This document shows positions 46,100 through 58,597 of a stretch of DNA of 64,000 nucleotides, one piece after another. Under the pieces are notes generated by a model that was not told the origin of the DNA, made no database searches, and saw only the letters and a list, made by a program, of their open reading frames with translations. The translations under genes were made by a program, and so were the position numbers. Origin of the DNA: Gnetum montanum (lineage: Eukaryota; Streptophyta; Gnetopsida; Gnetales; Gnetaceae); assembly GCA_015680685.1 (NCBI GenBank), contig MNCI01008656.1, positions 95,568 to 159,567 of the forward strand. The letters run 5' to 3'. Every line of letters starts with the position of its first letter. The stretch's first letter is position 1.

Positions 46100-46710
46100 A
46101 GTATAGAATATTGAACATCCTACAAGTAAAAGTCTCTTAGATCTTTCTTTGGAAAGATAAATTTCATTAAGAAATTTATCCCTGGATTCACTAAAATTAC
46201 TAAACCTTTGATGCATATGCTAAAGAAAGATGTACTAGTAGAGAAAACACTAGAATCAAAGATAGCTTTATTAGAAATCAAAAGGGCTATTCATGAAGCT
46301 CCATACTTAGTAAAACCAAAATTGAAGGAAGACTTTTGGTTATATGCTTTTTCTTGAAGTGATTTAGTTGTTGTTTTGACTCAAAAAGATGAAATTCAAG
46401 ATGAATTGATTGGATTTTTTGGGTACCAATTGAAAGGTTTAGAATTAAATTATTTAGACTTAGAAAAATAGGTAGTCATAGTCATTCAAGCACTTTAGCA
46501 CTTCAAATATTACTTGGAAAGCTCATTAGTTCATATTATCCTCATAGAGCCTACGATCAAATAATTCCTGGCTCAAAATGAAATTGGATTAAAAAGAGGG
46601 AAATGGCTCATAAAGCTTCAAGGTTTTAGATTTTCATTAGGGATATGCAAAACCATTAAAGGAATGACATTTGCTAAGATAATGACTAGAGAAAACAAAG
46701 TATGTGTGCT
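46100..46710 (+). pseudogene. RNase H (gRNH) of element E
   Basis: The RT thumb end RSFFGKINFIKKFIPGFTKI leads to ITKPLMHMLKKD and then the RNase H proper: FWLYAFS, GFFGYQLKGLELNYLDLEK, VVIVIQAL.HFKYYLESS and LVHIILIEPTIK. The first Asp region is altered (YAFS, where a T-D-A-S type motif is usual). Stops are few. It is followed directly by the integrase. Confidence 0.8.
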
Positions 46711-46779
46711 AAAGATTCATTAAGAAAATTGGTATGATTAAATTCTAGAATTCCTTGATACATGAAAGGTTCCAAATAA

Positions 46780-47472
46780 TTTAAATACAAGTAAGAAGAG
46801 AGCTTTCATTAAAAAGGTAAATAAATTTGTGGTTAAAGATGGAATCTTATATAGAAAGGATTTTAGAGGGGTTTTATTAGAATGTGTTCTTAATGATCAT
46901 ATCAATTCCATTTTAGAATAGTTCCATGATCATTCTAATTTGTTTTATGAATCCCCTAAGTCTACTATGCAACATATACTCTGCTATGGTTATTATTGGC
47001 CTAGTATGTATTGAGATATTAGTTTGAAAATTCAAAGATGTTACATATGTTAAAGTCATGGACCAAAAATCAAAAAGGCTAGAGCTCCCTTAAATTAGAA
47101 ATTGTAGATATACCATTTTAACAATGGGGCTTGGATTTTATTGGCACAATTACTCCTTCAAGAGCTAGATGAAAGTTTATTATCATAGCTATTGATTATT
47201 TTACCAAATGATCTGAAGCAAAGGCACTAATGAAATGTTCAACACCAAAAATGATTAGGTTCTTGGAAGATCAAATTCTAAGTCATTTTGGTCTACTTGA
47301 AGTGTTGGTATCCAATAATGGACCTACTTCTCAATCTAATGAATTGATAACATGGGCATCAAAGAAATCTACTTTTCTATTTTCTTCTTCAAATTATTAT
47401 CCTATAGAAAATGGCTTAGCTAAATCTACAAATAAAAATATTATTTCCTACATAAAAAAGTTGATGGATGGG
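46780..47472 (+). pseudogene. Integrase of element E, 5' part
   Basis: The zinc-finger region is frame-broken (46860-47070), with residual FHDHSNLFYESPKSTMQHIL and YGYYWPSMY. The catalytic core resumes near 47120, WGLDFIGTITP-like across a stop, then FIIIAIDYFTK-like. The open frame 47230-47472 includes LSHFGLLEVLVSNNGPTSQS, with Asn at the second Asp, and SSSNYYPIENGLAKSTNKNI, where the catalytic Glu would be near the end. It is cut after KKLMDG by element F and resumes at 56834. Confidence 0.9.
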
Positions 47473-49295
47473 TGAAACACCACAAAATTTTGGATCTCAG
47501 CATCTCAACTACAAATTTGGCTAAGTGTCAACATAGTGACACTTTGGCCAAATTTTTCTAAGTGTTGAGTGTAGTCAACTCCAACTGCCAGATTTGCAAA
47601 AGTTTTCTAACTATCAGAATGATGAAACTTTCTACAAATTTGTTTAAGTGTCAAAACTTAGCAAATTTTTCTAAGTGTTGGTGCTATGCTCCCTAGTGTA
47701 GCCAACAGAGCATGCATGAAGGCCTATTTTACAAAATTTTCTAAGTGTTGGCAATAGTTGAATGAAAATTTTTCTAAGTGTTATGATACACTCCCATTTC
47801 CCCTACTATGCTCTAGAGCATAGCCAGTGTAGCTAGCATGGGACACTAGTTTTGCAAAACTTTTTCTAACAATTGATTTACATGTCATGTGCGTAACACT
47901 AGATGAGTATAGCAAACTGAAAAATTTTTTCTAAGTGTTCTGATACACTCTAGAGTGTAGCCAGCATAGCACACTTCTTAGTAGCAAGTGTTGCCTAAGT
48001 GTCAAGCTAGAAGCTATTAAGCTAGCTCAACATCGAAGAGGCATTTGGTAGATTTTCTAACTCCTGAGGATACCCCTCTTGCTATGCTCTAGAGTGTAGC
48101 TAGTGTAGCAAGAATAAGAACTAGAATTTTTACCAGATTTTTCGAAGTGTCCATGCTACGCCCTATCCCTAGGGAGTGTCTTGTGTCCCACACATAACAT
48201 AGAATGAGTGTAGTAACCTGCATCTTGTGTCCTACATGTAACATGGGATGAGCTTAGTAGCCAGCATCCTGTGTCCTACACATAACATGGGATGAGTGTA
48301 GTAGCTAGAGTTAGAGAATTTTTTAACTTTTTCAGGTCACCTCTAGATGTAGAGAATTTTTTGAATTTTTCTTATGGTCCCACCTACCACACTACCACAT
48401 GGCACCTGATATGCATTTTGGACTAACCCTTGCCCTATAAATACCCTTGTGCCTTAATGTTTCGGGTGGGTTGGCTTCTATTTTTCACCAGGGGGTAGTT
48501 GGCACTTTCATTTGGCATTTGGAGTTTTGGCATCCTGGCACTTAGCTCTATGGGTGAACAAGATGCAAAGCACACCACACTGGCAAAGAGGCATTCCTTC
48601 ACTGCATAGTACATCATGATCCTATTTCAGCCTTGCATGACATAGTACATCATGGTCCTATTGCAGACTTGCATCACATAGTACATTGCAACCCCATTGC
48701 AGCCCTACAAAACACCACATGGTACACCATGGTGGCCAACTCGGTATGCATGATTCATCATAGTAAGTGCCAGAATTCACAACCTAACACCATTGAGACT
48801 GTGATTGCACTTCCACTATGCCTATTGTACATTGTGTACCTTTTTGGAACTATTTTAGAATTAACTATGCTCCCATTTGTGGCAGTGTTCTATTTCTCTC
48901 TCCTATTTCTAGCATTTTATTACATTTTTCTTGCACCTTTTTACATTTTTTTGCACATCGTCATGTTGTACTATGCTTAGGCAGCAATCTCCATGGGTTG
49001 ACAGCTTGGTTTTAGTCAAAACTCATGGCTATGCTCTACACTTAGCACCACGAAACACCACTTTGATACTTAGCATCATTTCATGTCATTTGGATTTGCA
49101 TTTTGGCTAACCACGCCACCTCCCAATTACACCTATCACCTTGGTTGCAACTAGTAAAGTCCCTATTTGATTAGCAAGACCATTTAGGGTGCTCAACCTC
49201 TATTTCTAGCAAGGCCCTCATGCAAAGGTGGGGTTAAAGTTGTGCATCTATCGACCCCTTGGTGATTCCAGCCACTGAAATTTTTAGTCATCACA
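47473..49295 (+). mobile_element. 5' LTR of element F
   Basis: 1.82 kb, from TGAAACACCAC to TCACA. U3 (to about 48440) has repeated 'ttttctaagtgtt' blocks and 'gctatgctctagagtgtagcc' variants, including the perfect 18-bp palindrome CTATGCTCTAGAGCATAG at 47806-47823. A TATA box, TATAAATA, lies at 48436-48443. Open frames at 48435-49015 lie in R/U5 and are chance. Confidence 0.9.
48436..48443 (+). promoter_or_regulatory. TATA box of the element F LTR
   Basis: TATAAATA in 'ccctataaatacccttgtg'. The same context recurs in the right LTR at 56013-56020. Confidence 0.7.
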
Positions 49296-49300
49296 GTTTT

Positions 49301-49319
49301 TGGTGCTAGAAGGAGGGCC
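49301..49319 (+). other. Primer binding site of element F
   Basis: TGGTGCTAGAAGGAGGGCC, five bases after the LTR end. It is shared with element E in slightly decayed form. Confidence 0.7.
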
Positions 49320-49440
49320 TTACCATTTCCTTCTACATTTTTTAATTGGCACTTAGCCAAAACTCTAGATGCTCTAGAGACCGTAACAAGTTCTTAGAGG
49401 GTAGAAAGCTCCAGTGTAGCGAGCATAGTACCAGAGTTAG

Positions 49441-49715
49441 CCATTTTCAAAAACTTTTATACTTAGCATTTTTTCTACATTTTTATACTTAGAATTTTTT
49501 TTTGTATTTTCATACTTAGCATTTTTCCTACATTTTCATACTTAGCATTTTTTCTGCATTTTCATACTTAGCATTTTTTCTATAGTTTTATACTTAGTCA
49601 ATTTTTTTGCAGTTTCCATACTTAGCCATTTTTCTACATTTTTATACTTAGCCATTTTTTTGCTACTAGTTGACTGAGTCATTTTCTTATAGTTTTTAAA
49701 GTTAGCCATTTTTTT
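49441..49715. repeat. 26-29-bp minisatellite in the leader of F
   Basis: About eight tandem copies of a unit with 'tttatacttagcattttttctaca', with ACTTAG near 49461, 49488, 49514, 49540, 49567, 49591, 49620 and 49647, plus one weaker copy. It gives the false Lys-rich minus-strand frame at 49542-49805. Confidence 0.85.
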
Positions 49716-49989
49716 CAAATAGTAACTCTCACAACCCAACCTATGAACATGAATCCAAATCAACCTTCCATGATGGTGTCTAACACATTTGACATCAGGA
49801 TCCATCCAAAGTGTGCTGCACTAAGCCATAAATAATACAATTTTGTTTGTGCCAAAATCCAAGTAGGATTACAAGTGGATCATCTTGACCTAGAGGCAAA
49901 ACAAGATCATAAATGAGTCCACTAGGATGGATAGGAGTACAACCCCTCCTTGTTCAACATAATTCTGCTCACGAAGTCCTACCACCTGC

Positions 49990-51840
49990 TATTGTCCCAA
50001 CTCATCCATGCAAATAAGCATGATGCAGGAACAACCTATGAGGAAGCCTCATAGGAGGAAGAAGATGAGTTTGAGGCCTACTCCAAACATGAGGGCCACC
50101 TCAACAACATCTTCCAACAACCACTTCCCAGTACAGTCCCTTAATTCAATTCACCCATCCTCTCTAAGATGGTGACCATGCCAATTCAACCTTCCTTGCA
50201 AGCAACCGCTACATTTACCTAGCCCTATGCTCATGCTGGGGCCACCTCCTAGCCCCAAACAACTAAGTTATCCTACGTCCCACTTGTCTCATCAGTGCCC
50301 ATGGTGTCCATCCAACCCACTTGTGTGTGGCCTACCTCAATCACCATGCCCATCACTCAGCTAATACGTCAACATCCATTATCCACTATGACATTAAACT
50401 GGCAACGACCATCCACTATGATGTTAAAGTGGTAAAATCCATAACCAATAATCGAACCCTATGCTATACAACCAATACAAGCCCAGCTAATGCAATTGCC
50501 TCACACATCCCCATGCTTGGATCAAGCATTCCAACTAATCCAATGCCTGCTGGAGGAGATCAACCAACTTAAAGCTGCCTATTTTGACATCATCAAGGTG
50601 GTGGACTTCTATGGGGATGATCCCATAAGTCCTATGGTCCCATCCTTGACCCTTCCAATTGGGGTCCAATTGCCCTAACTCACCAAGTACAATGGTGAAG
50701 GAGATCCCAATGCACACTAAGTTACATTTTGATTTGAGTGCCTACTCCTTCAAGCCTGGCCACATGCCATCATGCACATGTTCCCCATGTCTCTCACTAG
50801 CAAGGCTTTAGACTAGTATCACGTGCTACCCAAGGCCTCAATCTCTTCTTTGGAGGATCTCATAAGCTAGTTTGTGACACACTTTAGGCACAACCTAAAG
50901 CCTAAAGTAACCCTCAACTAGCTCATGCAGGTCAAGTAGGGGCCCCTAGAGCCCATGCCAAAATTCCTCCAACATTGGAATGCCACATTGAATAAAATTC
51001 ATGAAACCTTAGTAGAGACACACCTATTGGCCATCTTCAAGGGTGTAGTGAATGACTTCATCAAGTCCAAACTATATTACATGGCCCCAAAGTCTCTTAG
51101 CCAAGCCTTTGCCTAACTGAAAGGCATAAAAGAGGTAGTGTAAGCTAGCAATGACCTGGCCTATGTGGCTTATAGAAATCAACATGTGCACAAGAAAAAT
51201 GCAATAGTAGAAATAGTGGCCACAAGCACAAAAGCAATCAACTGGGGCCCGATAGCTAAGCACCTAAAGGCCCTAGCTCACAAATCCACCAACTTTGGCA
51301 CCCACTTACCTACATTAGCAAGGGCCATCCCAAGGCCCAACTTTGAGTGCAAGGATCACTCAAAGTATAAACCACTATAGATGAAAGCCTCTGAATTGCT
51401 TGAGCAACTCTTGAAAGCTGAGTGAATCCAATACAAACACATATTAGAGATTGCCTACCAAAAACATGATAGGTACCACAAACTACTAAGGAACCCTACC
51501 TTAGCAGTGCCGAATGAGCCCCTAGTCCCTTAACACTTCGAGTTGAACCAATACTGTCATTACCAGCAGATGTTTGGGCATAGTATGAAAAATTTTCGTG
51601 CTTTGCAAGATGACCTACAAAAAATGATAGAACAAGGCCAACTAGTTCTTGATGTAGTGAGCCAATCCAATGCAAATGATATCCCCTATGTCATAAACTT
51701 CATCAACATAGCTGGCAAGTCTAAACCTTCCCAACAACCTTTTGTGATCTGCATGTATCCTAATAAGGTAAGGATCCCCTCAGCCTCCATAAACAAGAGG
51801 CCTCCCTTTGTTATCAGAGGGCCACCTTGAACACCCACAA
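49990..51840 (+). pseudogene. Gag of element F
   Basis: The acidic N-terminal part reads EEEDEFEAYSKHEGHLNNIF (about 50055-50115). A Pro/Thr-rich stretch follows, then the capsid-type domain from about 50686: LTKYNGEGDPNAH, then LTSKALD (stop) YHVLPKASI, SSLEDLIS and FVTHFRHNLKPK, matching C. Next come MPKFLQHWNATLNKI and MAPKSLSQAFA. A zinc-knuckle-like CHYQQMFGHSMKNF then ALQDDLQKMI (51555-51635) keeps the first Cys and the His. About ten stops interrupt it, most of them TAG or TGA where Gln, Arg or Trp is expected. Confidence 0.8.
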
Positions 51841-52399
51841 CACCCTTTATGGTCAAGTCTCACAACAATCGTCCACTAATATGTTAAACTAGCATGATGC
51901 AGCAACAATAATCACTAAGCAACCTTTCTTCATCAAGATGCCACAATGATTTGTCCTTGCAATAATTCCTAAACCACCATTTTTCATAAGGGTACCACAA
52001 CATGATGGCCCCTCACCTACCTAAAGCCTAATACTGGGCAACATCTCAATCCCTCCTACTTCAAGGGCTGACCCCACTAGCAACCTAGGTAGGCCTACCA
52101 AATGGTAATGCAAGAGGATGAATGAGCACCTTGTAACCCCCATGGCCAAAGAAAAGGCCATAACTAGTAAGAAATAATTGAACATTGGGGTTCCTGCCCC
52201 CAAGCAAGCTAAGAAATCCAAGCCCAAGTCCCCTTCATGAGAGATCCATCTCTCAAACTACATGGAGGAAGTGAAGGTCAACACAACAGCCAATGATAAG
52301 GACTTTGTAGCTACACTAACCCAGGTGAAACAAATGCTTAAGTAAAGGAACACAATGTTGAGCTTGTATGACTTGGTCATGACCTCATCTACTCACCAC

Positions 52400-53155
52400 T
52401 AAGAATTGGCCCAGATGTTGGCTTCCATTCCTATAATAGAGGACATCCCTATAGATGAGACATCCATTTGTGCAACGATGTTGCCTCCTACACCATAAGA
52501 ATCAGGTTCAACATCCCTAGTGTTATGTGATGATGTAGTCAAGGTCAATCTCAAATAAGTGAAGGTCACTACAGGTCCATTGTCCATTAGCATATGTGTT
52601 GAATAGTACACCATCCACAGAGTGCATGTTGATGATGGTTCAACAACAAACATAGTCCTGTACTCTGTCATCGATAAGCTAGGCTTGGCAAATGAAATCA
52701 GGCTAATAAAAACTACATATCTAAAATCCTTCAATGGATCATGAATCACTATCAGGGGTACAATCAACTTAGCCTTTGTGGTAGGAGAGTAATTCCCCTC
52801 CAATGCAAATTTCATTGTCATAGAGGAGATGCTAGGCTTCAACCTGATCCTAGGTAGGCCTTGGATAACCCAACTATGGGCCATCTCCTCTCCCATTCAT
52901 CAAGAAATCCACCTTCCATATGAAGGTGGTCAAGTTATCATCCATGGAGATAATGTCCCTTCTCCAATTACCCACAACATAGATATGGAGTAAGTGTTGG
53001 AGGTGGAGTTTCTTATTGATGCATTTGTAGAAACCAACGCAACGCCTAAGGCTAACACACCCAAACAAGTGGTTGAAGCCAATAGCCTCCTAGAGGATCC
53101 TAAGCCTTGCATGCCCCCTAATCCATGCCTAGTTAGGAAGCAACTATGTAACTAA
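52400..53155 (+). pseudogene. Retropepsin-like protease of element F
   Basis: The active site HRVHVDDGSTTNIV has D-D-G-S at 52630-52641. Then come LYSVIDKLGLANEI, a flap region ITIRGTINLAFVVGE, FIVIEEMLGFNLILGRPWIT, with the ILG motif near the C-terminus, and SSPIHQEIHLPYEGGQVII. The tail (to 53155) is Pro/Lys-rich. A few stops occur. The long open frame on the opposite strand (52399-52896) is a shadow of this region. No RT follows; the coding part ends here. Confidence 0.85.
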
Positions 53156-55029
53156 GACTTTCCCTTGGCCAAAAATCCACTAAGCACCTACTTACCCATT
53201 GCCTTCACTTGCCATGCATTTTTTACTTTCGTTTGCATTGCACTAGCCTACACATTTACATTTTTCTTGCTTGTTTAGATCATGCAATTTTTTTTGTTCA
53301 TATGTTTTTTGGTTTGTTTATGCATCCATCCACTTAGCCTACACATTGCATTTGAAAAACATCAAAAACACATAAAAATAAAAAGAAAACATAAAACTAC
53401 AAAAACACATGGCCTGAAATGGCCCAAAACTAGCAACACTCGATGGCCCAAAAAGGCCTTGAACTAGCCCATGACCTAAAATGATCTCAAAATATTTCTT
53501 TTTGCATTTATTTCCTTTCATTCATGCATTTTCACTCTATTTATGATAGGTGCCACTTGATGTTGTTTCTTTAGTTGATTTTTGCAGGATCTTACAGGCA
53601 CATAACATGACTATGAATGCAACATCACACCTTAAACAAGCAAGGTAAGCACTAGTTCTCTATGAATCTAAAATGGCACAAATAGTTTTCTATGATGGTA
53701 AACTAGCATAGATCATCCTTGGGTCATGATGTTAAACTAGCACAACATCTATCATCTACTATGATGTTAAACTAGCACCTAGCAATATGCTAGGACTATA
53801 AACTAGCACTCCATGGTTTGCTAGGATCTTAAACTAGGTTTTCACACTCACAACATCATTGCCTCCCACCATTCTACTAATCTTTTGGAGCACCTGCCAT
53901 AAGTGCAGCCTTTCGGACATTTGCAACATCATTGCCTTGGCACTTTCACTAGCTTCTTGAGCACTTGCAACTAGTATAGCATTTGTAGCATCTTTGTATC
54001 CAACACTTGTAGCATCTCTACATTTAGCATTTGCACTTACATTTCACATTTTGTGATTTTTTTATTTTCTTGGAGTTGTGTTTGTAGGATGAATCCTCAA
54101 AGGCAGTCATGTAAAGATGCATCTCATTGTAGCAGCAAGTCACCATATCTCTCCAATGTGCATGATTGGACTAGTTAGGCCACTCAAGAGTACACATCCT
54201 TCTCATTCTATTATAACCTACACACATCCACTCCTTCATCCTAATATCCTCTCATCCCCAACATACTCATGATTGCACATCCCTCTAATGCATATGCATT
54301 GTAATGCACATGGCATTCTCTTCATGTCAATCGCAAAACCCATGGTGGACATAACAAAACTCATCCTATGAGGAGCCTTTATTGGCTCATCAAAGCCCAA
54401 GCAGATGTAACACAACTCATCCTTGGGAGGAAACACCTATCTTATAGATGTGACATTGTTGCATCAAAACAAAGCCCATCTACTCAATGGCCAATTTGCA
54501 TCTAGCATTTAGTAGTAAGTCGAAACTAATGGAGGTTTTCCTTGCAGTAAAAAAAAAGAGAAAAAAGAAAGAAAGAAAAAACTTAAAAGAAAAAGAGAAA
54601 AATATGAAAAAAACAAGAAAACAAAAAAGGGGAAAAGCACATCCCCAAGCAAATTGACAATGCTATAGCTTTGCAACTAGCCCAACCTTGGATCAACTTT
54701 GACTCTCTCATGAGCACTCCGACGAGAAGTCAAAATTTCAGGGGCATGCCACTTCATGCCATGGTCACTGTCAGTAATGCTAAATTTGCATCTTGCATTA
54801 GGATACACTATTTGCATTTTATTTTCTTTTCTTGCATTTCATCTCCCTAGCACATTGCCTACACACTTTGCCCCAACACACCCTTATCCACAGCACTCTT
54901 GAACATGGTGAAATGACATCCAATTAGGTATCAATGAGCAATGTTGGTGCCATACCTATTGTGATGTTTTACAATTCTTTGTCGACATCTCTTGGGCCAC
55001 TCCTCTAGACATCAACAAAGAGGGGCCAT
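53156..55029 (+). other. Noncoding 3' part of element F
   Basis: Here a pol would be expected but no RT, RNase H or integrase motif is seen on either strand. 53640-53830 repeats 'tgatgttaaactagca' in a short irregular series. 54090-54170 matches the G 3' region. 54548-54634 is a long purine-rich run, ending in AAAAAAGGGGAAAAG. The terminal purine tract (AACAAAGAGGGGCC, 55012-55027) precedes the LTR. Confidence 0.7.
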
Positions 55030-56833
55030 TAAAACACCATAAAATTTTGGGTCTTGGCATCTTGACTGCAAATTTTTCTAAGTGTCAAAATGGTGGCACT
55101 TTGCCCAAGTTTTTCTAAGTATTGAGTGTAGTCAACTCCAATTGCCAAATTTGCAAAATTTTTCTAAGTGTTAGAACAATGGCACTTTCTACAAATTTTT
55201 CTAAGTGTCAAAACTTAGCAATTTTTTCTAAGTGTTGGTGCTACGCTCCCCAACATAGCCAATGTAACATGCATGAAGGCTTGTTTTGCAAAATTTTCTA
55301 AGTGTTAATAGTAATTGAATGAAATTTTGTCTAAGTGTTGTGTTACACTCCCATTTCCCCTACTATGCTCTAGAGTGTAGGTAGTGTAGCCAACACAAGA
55401 CACCAATTTTGCAAAAAACTTTCTAATTGTAAAGTTACATGTCTCACATGTAACACAAGACAAGTGTAGCAAGCTACAAAAAATTTTCTAAGTGTTTTGC
55501 TACACTCTCACTTTGCCTGCTACACTCTAGAGCATAGCCAATGTAGCACACTTTTTAGTAGCAATTTTTGCCTAAGTGTCAAGCCAAAAGCTATCAAGCT
55601 AGCTTAGCATGAAAGAGACATTTGATAAATTTTCTAATTCTTGAGGCTACCCCTCTTGCTATGCTCTAGAGTGTAGCCAACGTAGCAAGAACAAGAACTG
55701 CAAATTTTACCATATTCTTCTAAGTGTCCATGCTACACCCTATCCCTAGGGAGTGTCTCGTGTCCCAAACATAACATGGGATGAGTGTAGTAGCCAACAT
55801 CCTATGTCCTACACATAACATGGGATGAGCACAGCAACCAGCATCCCATGTTCCACACATAACATGAGATGAGCATAGCAACTGGAGTTAGAAAATTTTT
55901 GAACTTTTTCAAGTCACCTTCAGACATAGAAAAGTTTTTGAATTTTTCTTGTGGTCCCACCTACCACATTACTACATGGCACTTGATTTTCATTTTGGGC
56001 TAATCCTAGCCCTATAAATACCCCTATGGACCAATGTTTTGGGGGGATAGCTTCCATTTTTCACTAGAGGGTAGTTGGCACTTTCATTTGGTATTTCGCA
56101 TTTTGGCATCCTAGCACTTAGCTCCATGGGCAAACGAGACCCAGAGCACACCACATCAGTAGAGAGGAATCCTTGCATTTCATAGTACATTATGGTCCTA
56201 TTACAACCTTGCATCACACAGTACACCACAGGCCCATTGCAACCCTACAAAACATTGCATGGTACACTGTAGTGGCCAACCCGATAGGCATGGTTCATCA
56301 TAGTAAGCATCAGACTTCATAGCCCAACACCACTGAGACTATGATTGTGCTTCCACTACAGCTATTATACACTATGTACCTTTTGAGACCCTTTTGGAAT
56401 TAACTACGCTTCCATTTGGAGTAGTGTTCCATTTCTCTCTCCTATTTCTAGCATTTTATTACATTTTTCTTGCATCTTTTCACATTTTTTCATGTGTCAT
56501 CATGTTGTACTATGCTCGAGTGGCAATTTCCATGGGTTGACACCCTCATTTCAATCAAAACTCATGGCTACACTCTACACTTAATATCATGAAATAATAC
56601 TTTGACACTTAGCACCGTTTCACATCACTTGAATTGCATTTTGGCTAACCATGCCACCCCCCACTTGCACCCATCACCCTATTTGCAACTAGCAAAGTCC
56701 TTATTTGATCAACAAGACCATTTAGGGTGCTTTACCTCTATTTCCAACAAGGCCCTCATGTGGAGGCGGGGTTAAAGCTATGCATCTATTAATCCCTTGA
56801 TGATTCCAACCACCAACACTTTCGATTGTCACA
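55030..56833 (+). mobile_element. 3' LTR of element F
   Basis: 1.80 kb, collinear with 47473-49295. It starts TAAAACACCAT (TG decayed to TA) and ends TCACA. TATA box at 56013-56020. It is diverged from its mate mainly by transitions, so the insertion is old. Confidence 0.9.
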
Positions 56834-57222
56834 AAGAGAATCTAGGAAATTGGATAGATTACTTGCAATTTGCATTATGGACTAATCATAGTAGATTTAA
56901 GAAGGCTGTTAGGACATTAGCTTATAACTTAATCTATGGTTTTTCCACTAGAGTTACAAACAAGATTATAAGTTCAACCTCAAATTTTGTGCAAAAATAT
57001 AGTGAGAAAATAGATAAAGATAGAAGTTTCATGACCTTGCTCATCAAAAGAGAAGCCAAAATATATAGAGCTAAGGATAATTCATTAAATAAGGCCTCTC
57101 AAGTCAAAAGATGGTTTGATAGAAAGGCTTTAAAAAGAACTTTTAAAGTTGGTGATCTAGTATTATTTTGGAATATGAAGAAGCTAAATAAGTTTTTAGC
57201 AATATGTACTAATCCATTTTAG
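56834..57222 (+). pseudogene. Integrase of element E, 3' part
   Basis: Continuation of the frame cut at 47472. ENLGNWIDYLQFALWTNHSR is the usual N-W...L..ALWA region after the catalytic Glu, followed by LAYNLIYGFSTRVTNK. The C-terminal part is RKALKRTFKVGDLVLFWNMK, the G-D-L-V-L-x-W type motif of Ty3 integrases. The coding frame is open to a stop at 57220. Its excellent match to the 5' part shows that F is an insertion, not a rearrangement. Confidence 0.92.
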
Positions 57223-58579
57223 ATCAAGAAACAATTATTGGAGAACACTTAAAAGTTATCAACATTAAGTGGGATAGAATTGCAATTTTTCTATAATGTT
57301 TTACATAATAAAACCTTATTTTGGGCAACCACCCACAACTNNNNNNNNNNNNNNNNNNNNNNNNNNNNNNNNNNNNNNNNNNNNNNNNNNNNNNNNNNNN
57401 NNNNNNNNNNNNNNNNNNNNNNNNNNNNNNNNNNNNNNNNNNNNNNNNNNNNNNNNNNNNNNNNNNNNNNNNNNNNNNNNNNNNNNNNNNNNNNNNNNNN
57501 NNNNNNNNNNNNNNNNNNNNNNNNNNNNNNNNNNNNNNNNNNNNNNNNNNNNNNNNNNNNNNNNNNNNNNNNNNNNNNNNNNNNNNNNNNNNNNNNNNNN
57601 NNNNNNNNNNNNNNNNNNNNNNNNNNNNNNNNNNNNNNNNNNTTAGATAACTACATAGTGGTAAATTAATTTCAACAACCAAATAGAAAAATTTGAATTA
57701 GCCAACCATATGATGATGGAAATTAAATAAGTATTGTCTAAGTTGGTTAGTGAAATTGGTAGGAATTTCAAATTTACCCTACAATATGTAAGAAGATGTA
57801 AATTGATTGGAAATACATCATTTCTCAATTCAACACTTAAGTGAAAAAGCAAGTGAAGTGTTTAAGTGTGAGGTAGAAAGATGGTTCTTAGAAATATGGA
57901 AACAAGAAGGCCTTTTATCCCATATGTTATGAGATGTTGCCCAAAGCATGTCTTAAGAGCCCATTGTAAGGAAACTACTTGTGGAGCATCTAGTGAAAAA
58001 CCTTTCTTACTTTGGCTTTCAGATGAGCTTAGATTCCTCATTGTTGGACTCTCTATACATTCCAATGTTTGGGGTAGCTTCCATGAATGCTCCACCAAAG
58101 CTAAACACCAAGGAGAGTCCAAGATGATTCTTGGGGAGAGGATTTCATGTCTCAAGACACAAAAGAAACTAGTTGGGGAGAACCTCAAAAATCAATAGCC
58201 AAAGAGTTAGATGAAGAAATAAAGACAGTTGTTGAAGACAAAGGTGAAGACCAAGTTGAGGCTTCAACTAGGAAAGAAGAGGAAAGAAGAGCATTCATCA
58301 CTTCTAAAATTACATATGAGAGGATTCACAATATGAGAATCCCTAAAATAGTTACTTTAACTATTCTTTTACCACCTACAAAATAGTTTGTATAAGATTT
58401 TATTTGTATAGTTTCCTAAGTTTTATTAGAAATGAGGTTTTTATTTCAGCAAACCTTAATTTTGGTGGAAGTTTTCCTCAAAATTGATTTGTATTTTTGT
58501 GAAAATGTTCAATAAAGTCTTGTTTTTGTGATGATTTAGTTGTTAAATGATCTTAAACATCATAAGTCTCTAAAGAATT
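57223..58579 (+). other. 3' region of element E with ORF remnants and N gap
   Basis: It contains the 302-N gap. After it, 57881-58198 and 58147-58386 are open in overlapping frames. The second is Glu/Lys-rich (DEEIKTVVEDKGEDQVEAST) and ends 200 bases before the LTR. These may be one small 3' ORF with a frameshift. No family was recognised. Confidence 0.5.
57341..57642. other. Assembly gap (302 N)
   Basis: Unknown sequence. Open frames spanning it are artefacts. Confidence 1.
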
Positions 58580-58597
58580 TAAGAAGAAGGAATGAAA
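58580..58597 (+). other. Polypurine tract of element E
   Basis: Purine-rich AAGAAGAAGGAATGAAA directly before the LTR start TGTTTGTACATT. Confidence 0.75.

Larger units (their letters stand above)
47473..56833 (+). mobile_element. Element F: gag-protease-only LTR retrotransposon nested in E
   Basis: A 9.36-kb plus-strand element with LTRs 47473-49295 and 55030-56833. It has a PBS, a minisatellite leader, gag and protease, then a long noncoding 3' part and a purine tract. There is no RT, RNase H or integrase anywhere inside. It splits the integrase frame of E. The flanking 5-mers ATGGG and AAGAG are compatible with a decayed duplication of ATGAG, which would restore an in-frame Asp-Glu-Asn across the join. 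Element C is the same family. Confidence 0.9.

Noticed and set aside
52399-52896. 165-codon open frame on the minus strand
   Set aside because: It lies opposite the protease of element F, whose plus-strand motifs (VDDGSTTN, ILGRPW) are clear. It is a shadow.
57224-57682. Long open frames on both strands across 57280-57680
   Set aside because: They consist almost wholly of unknown residues from the 302-N gap.
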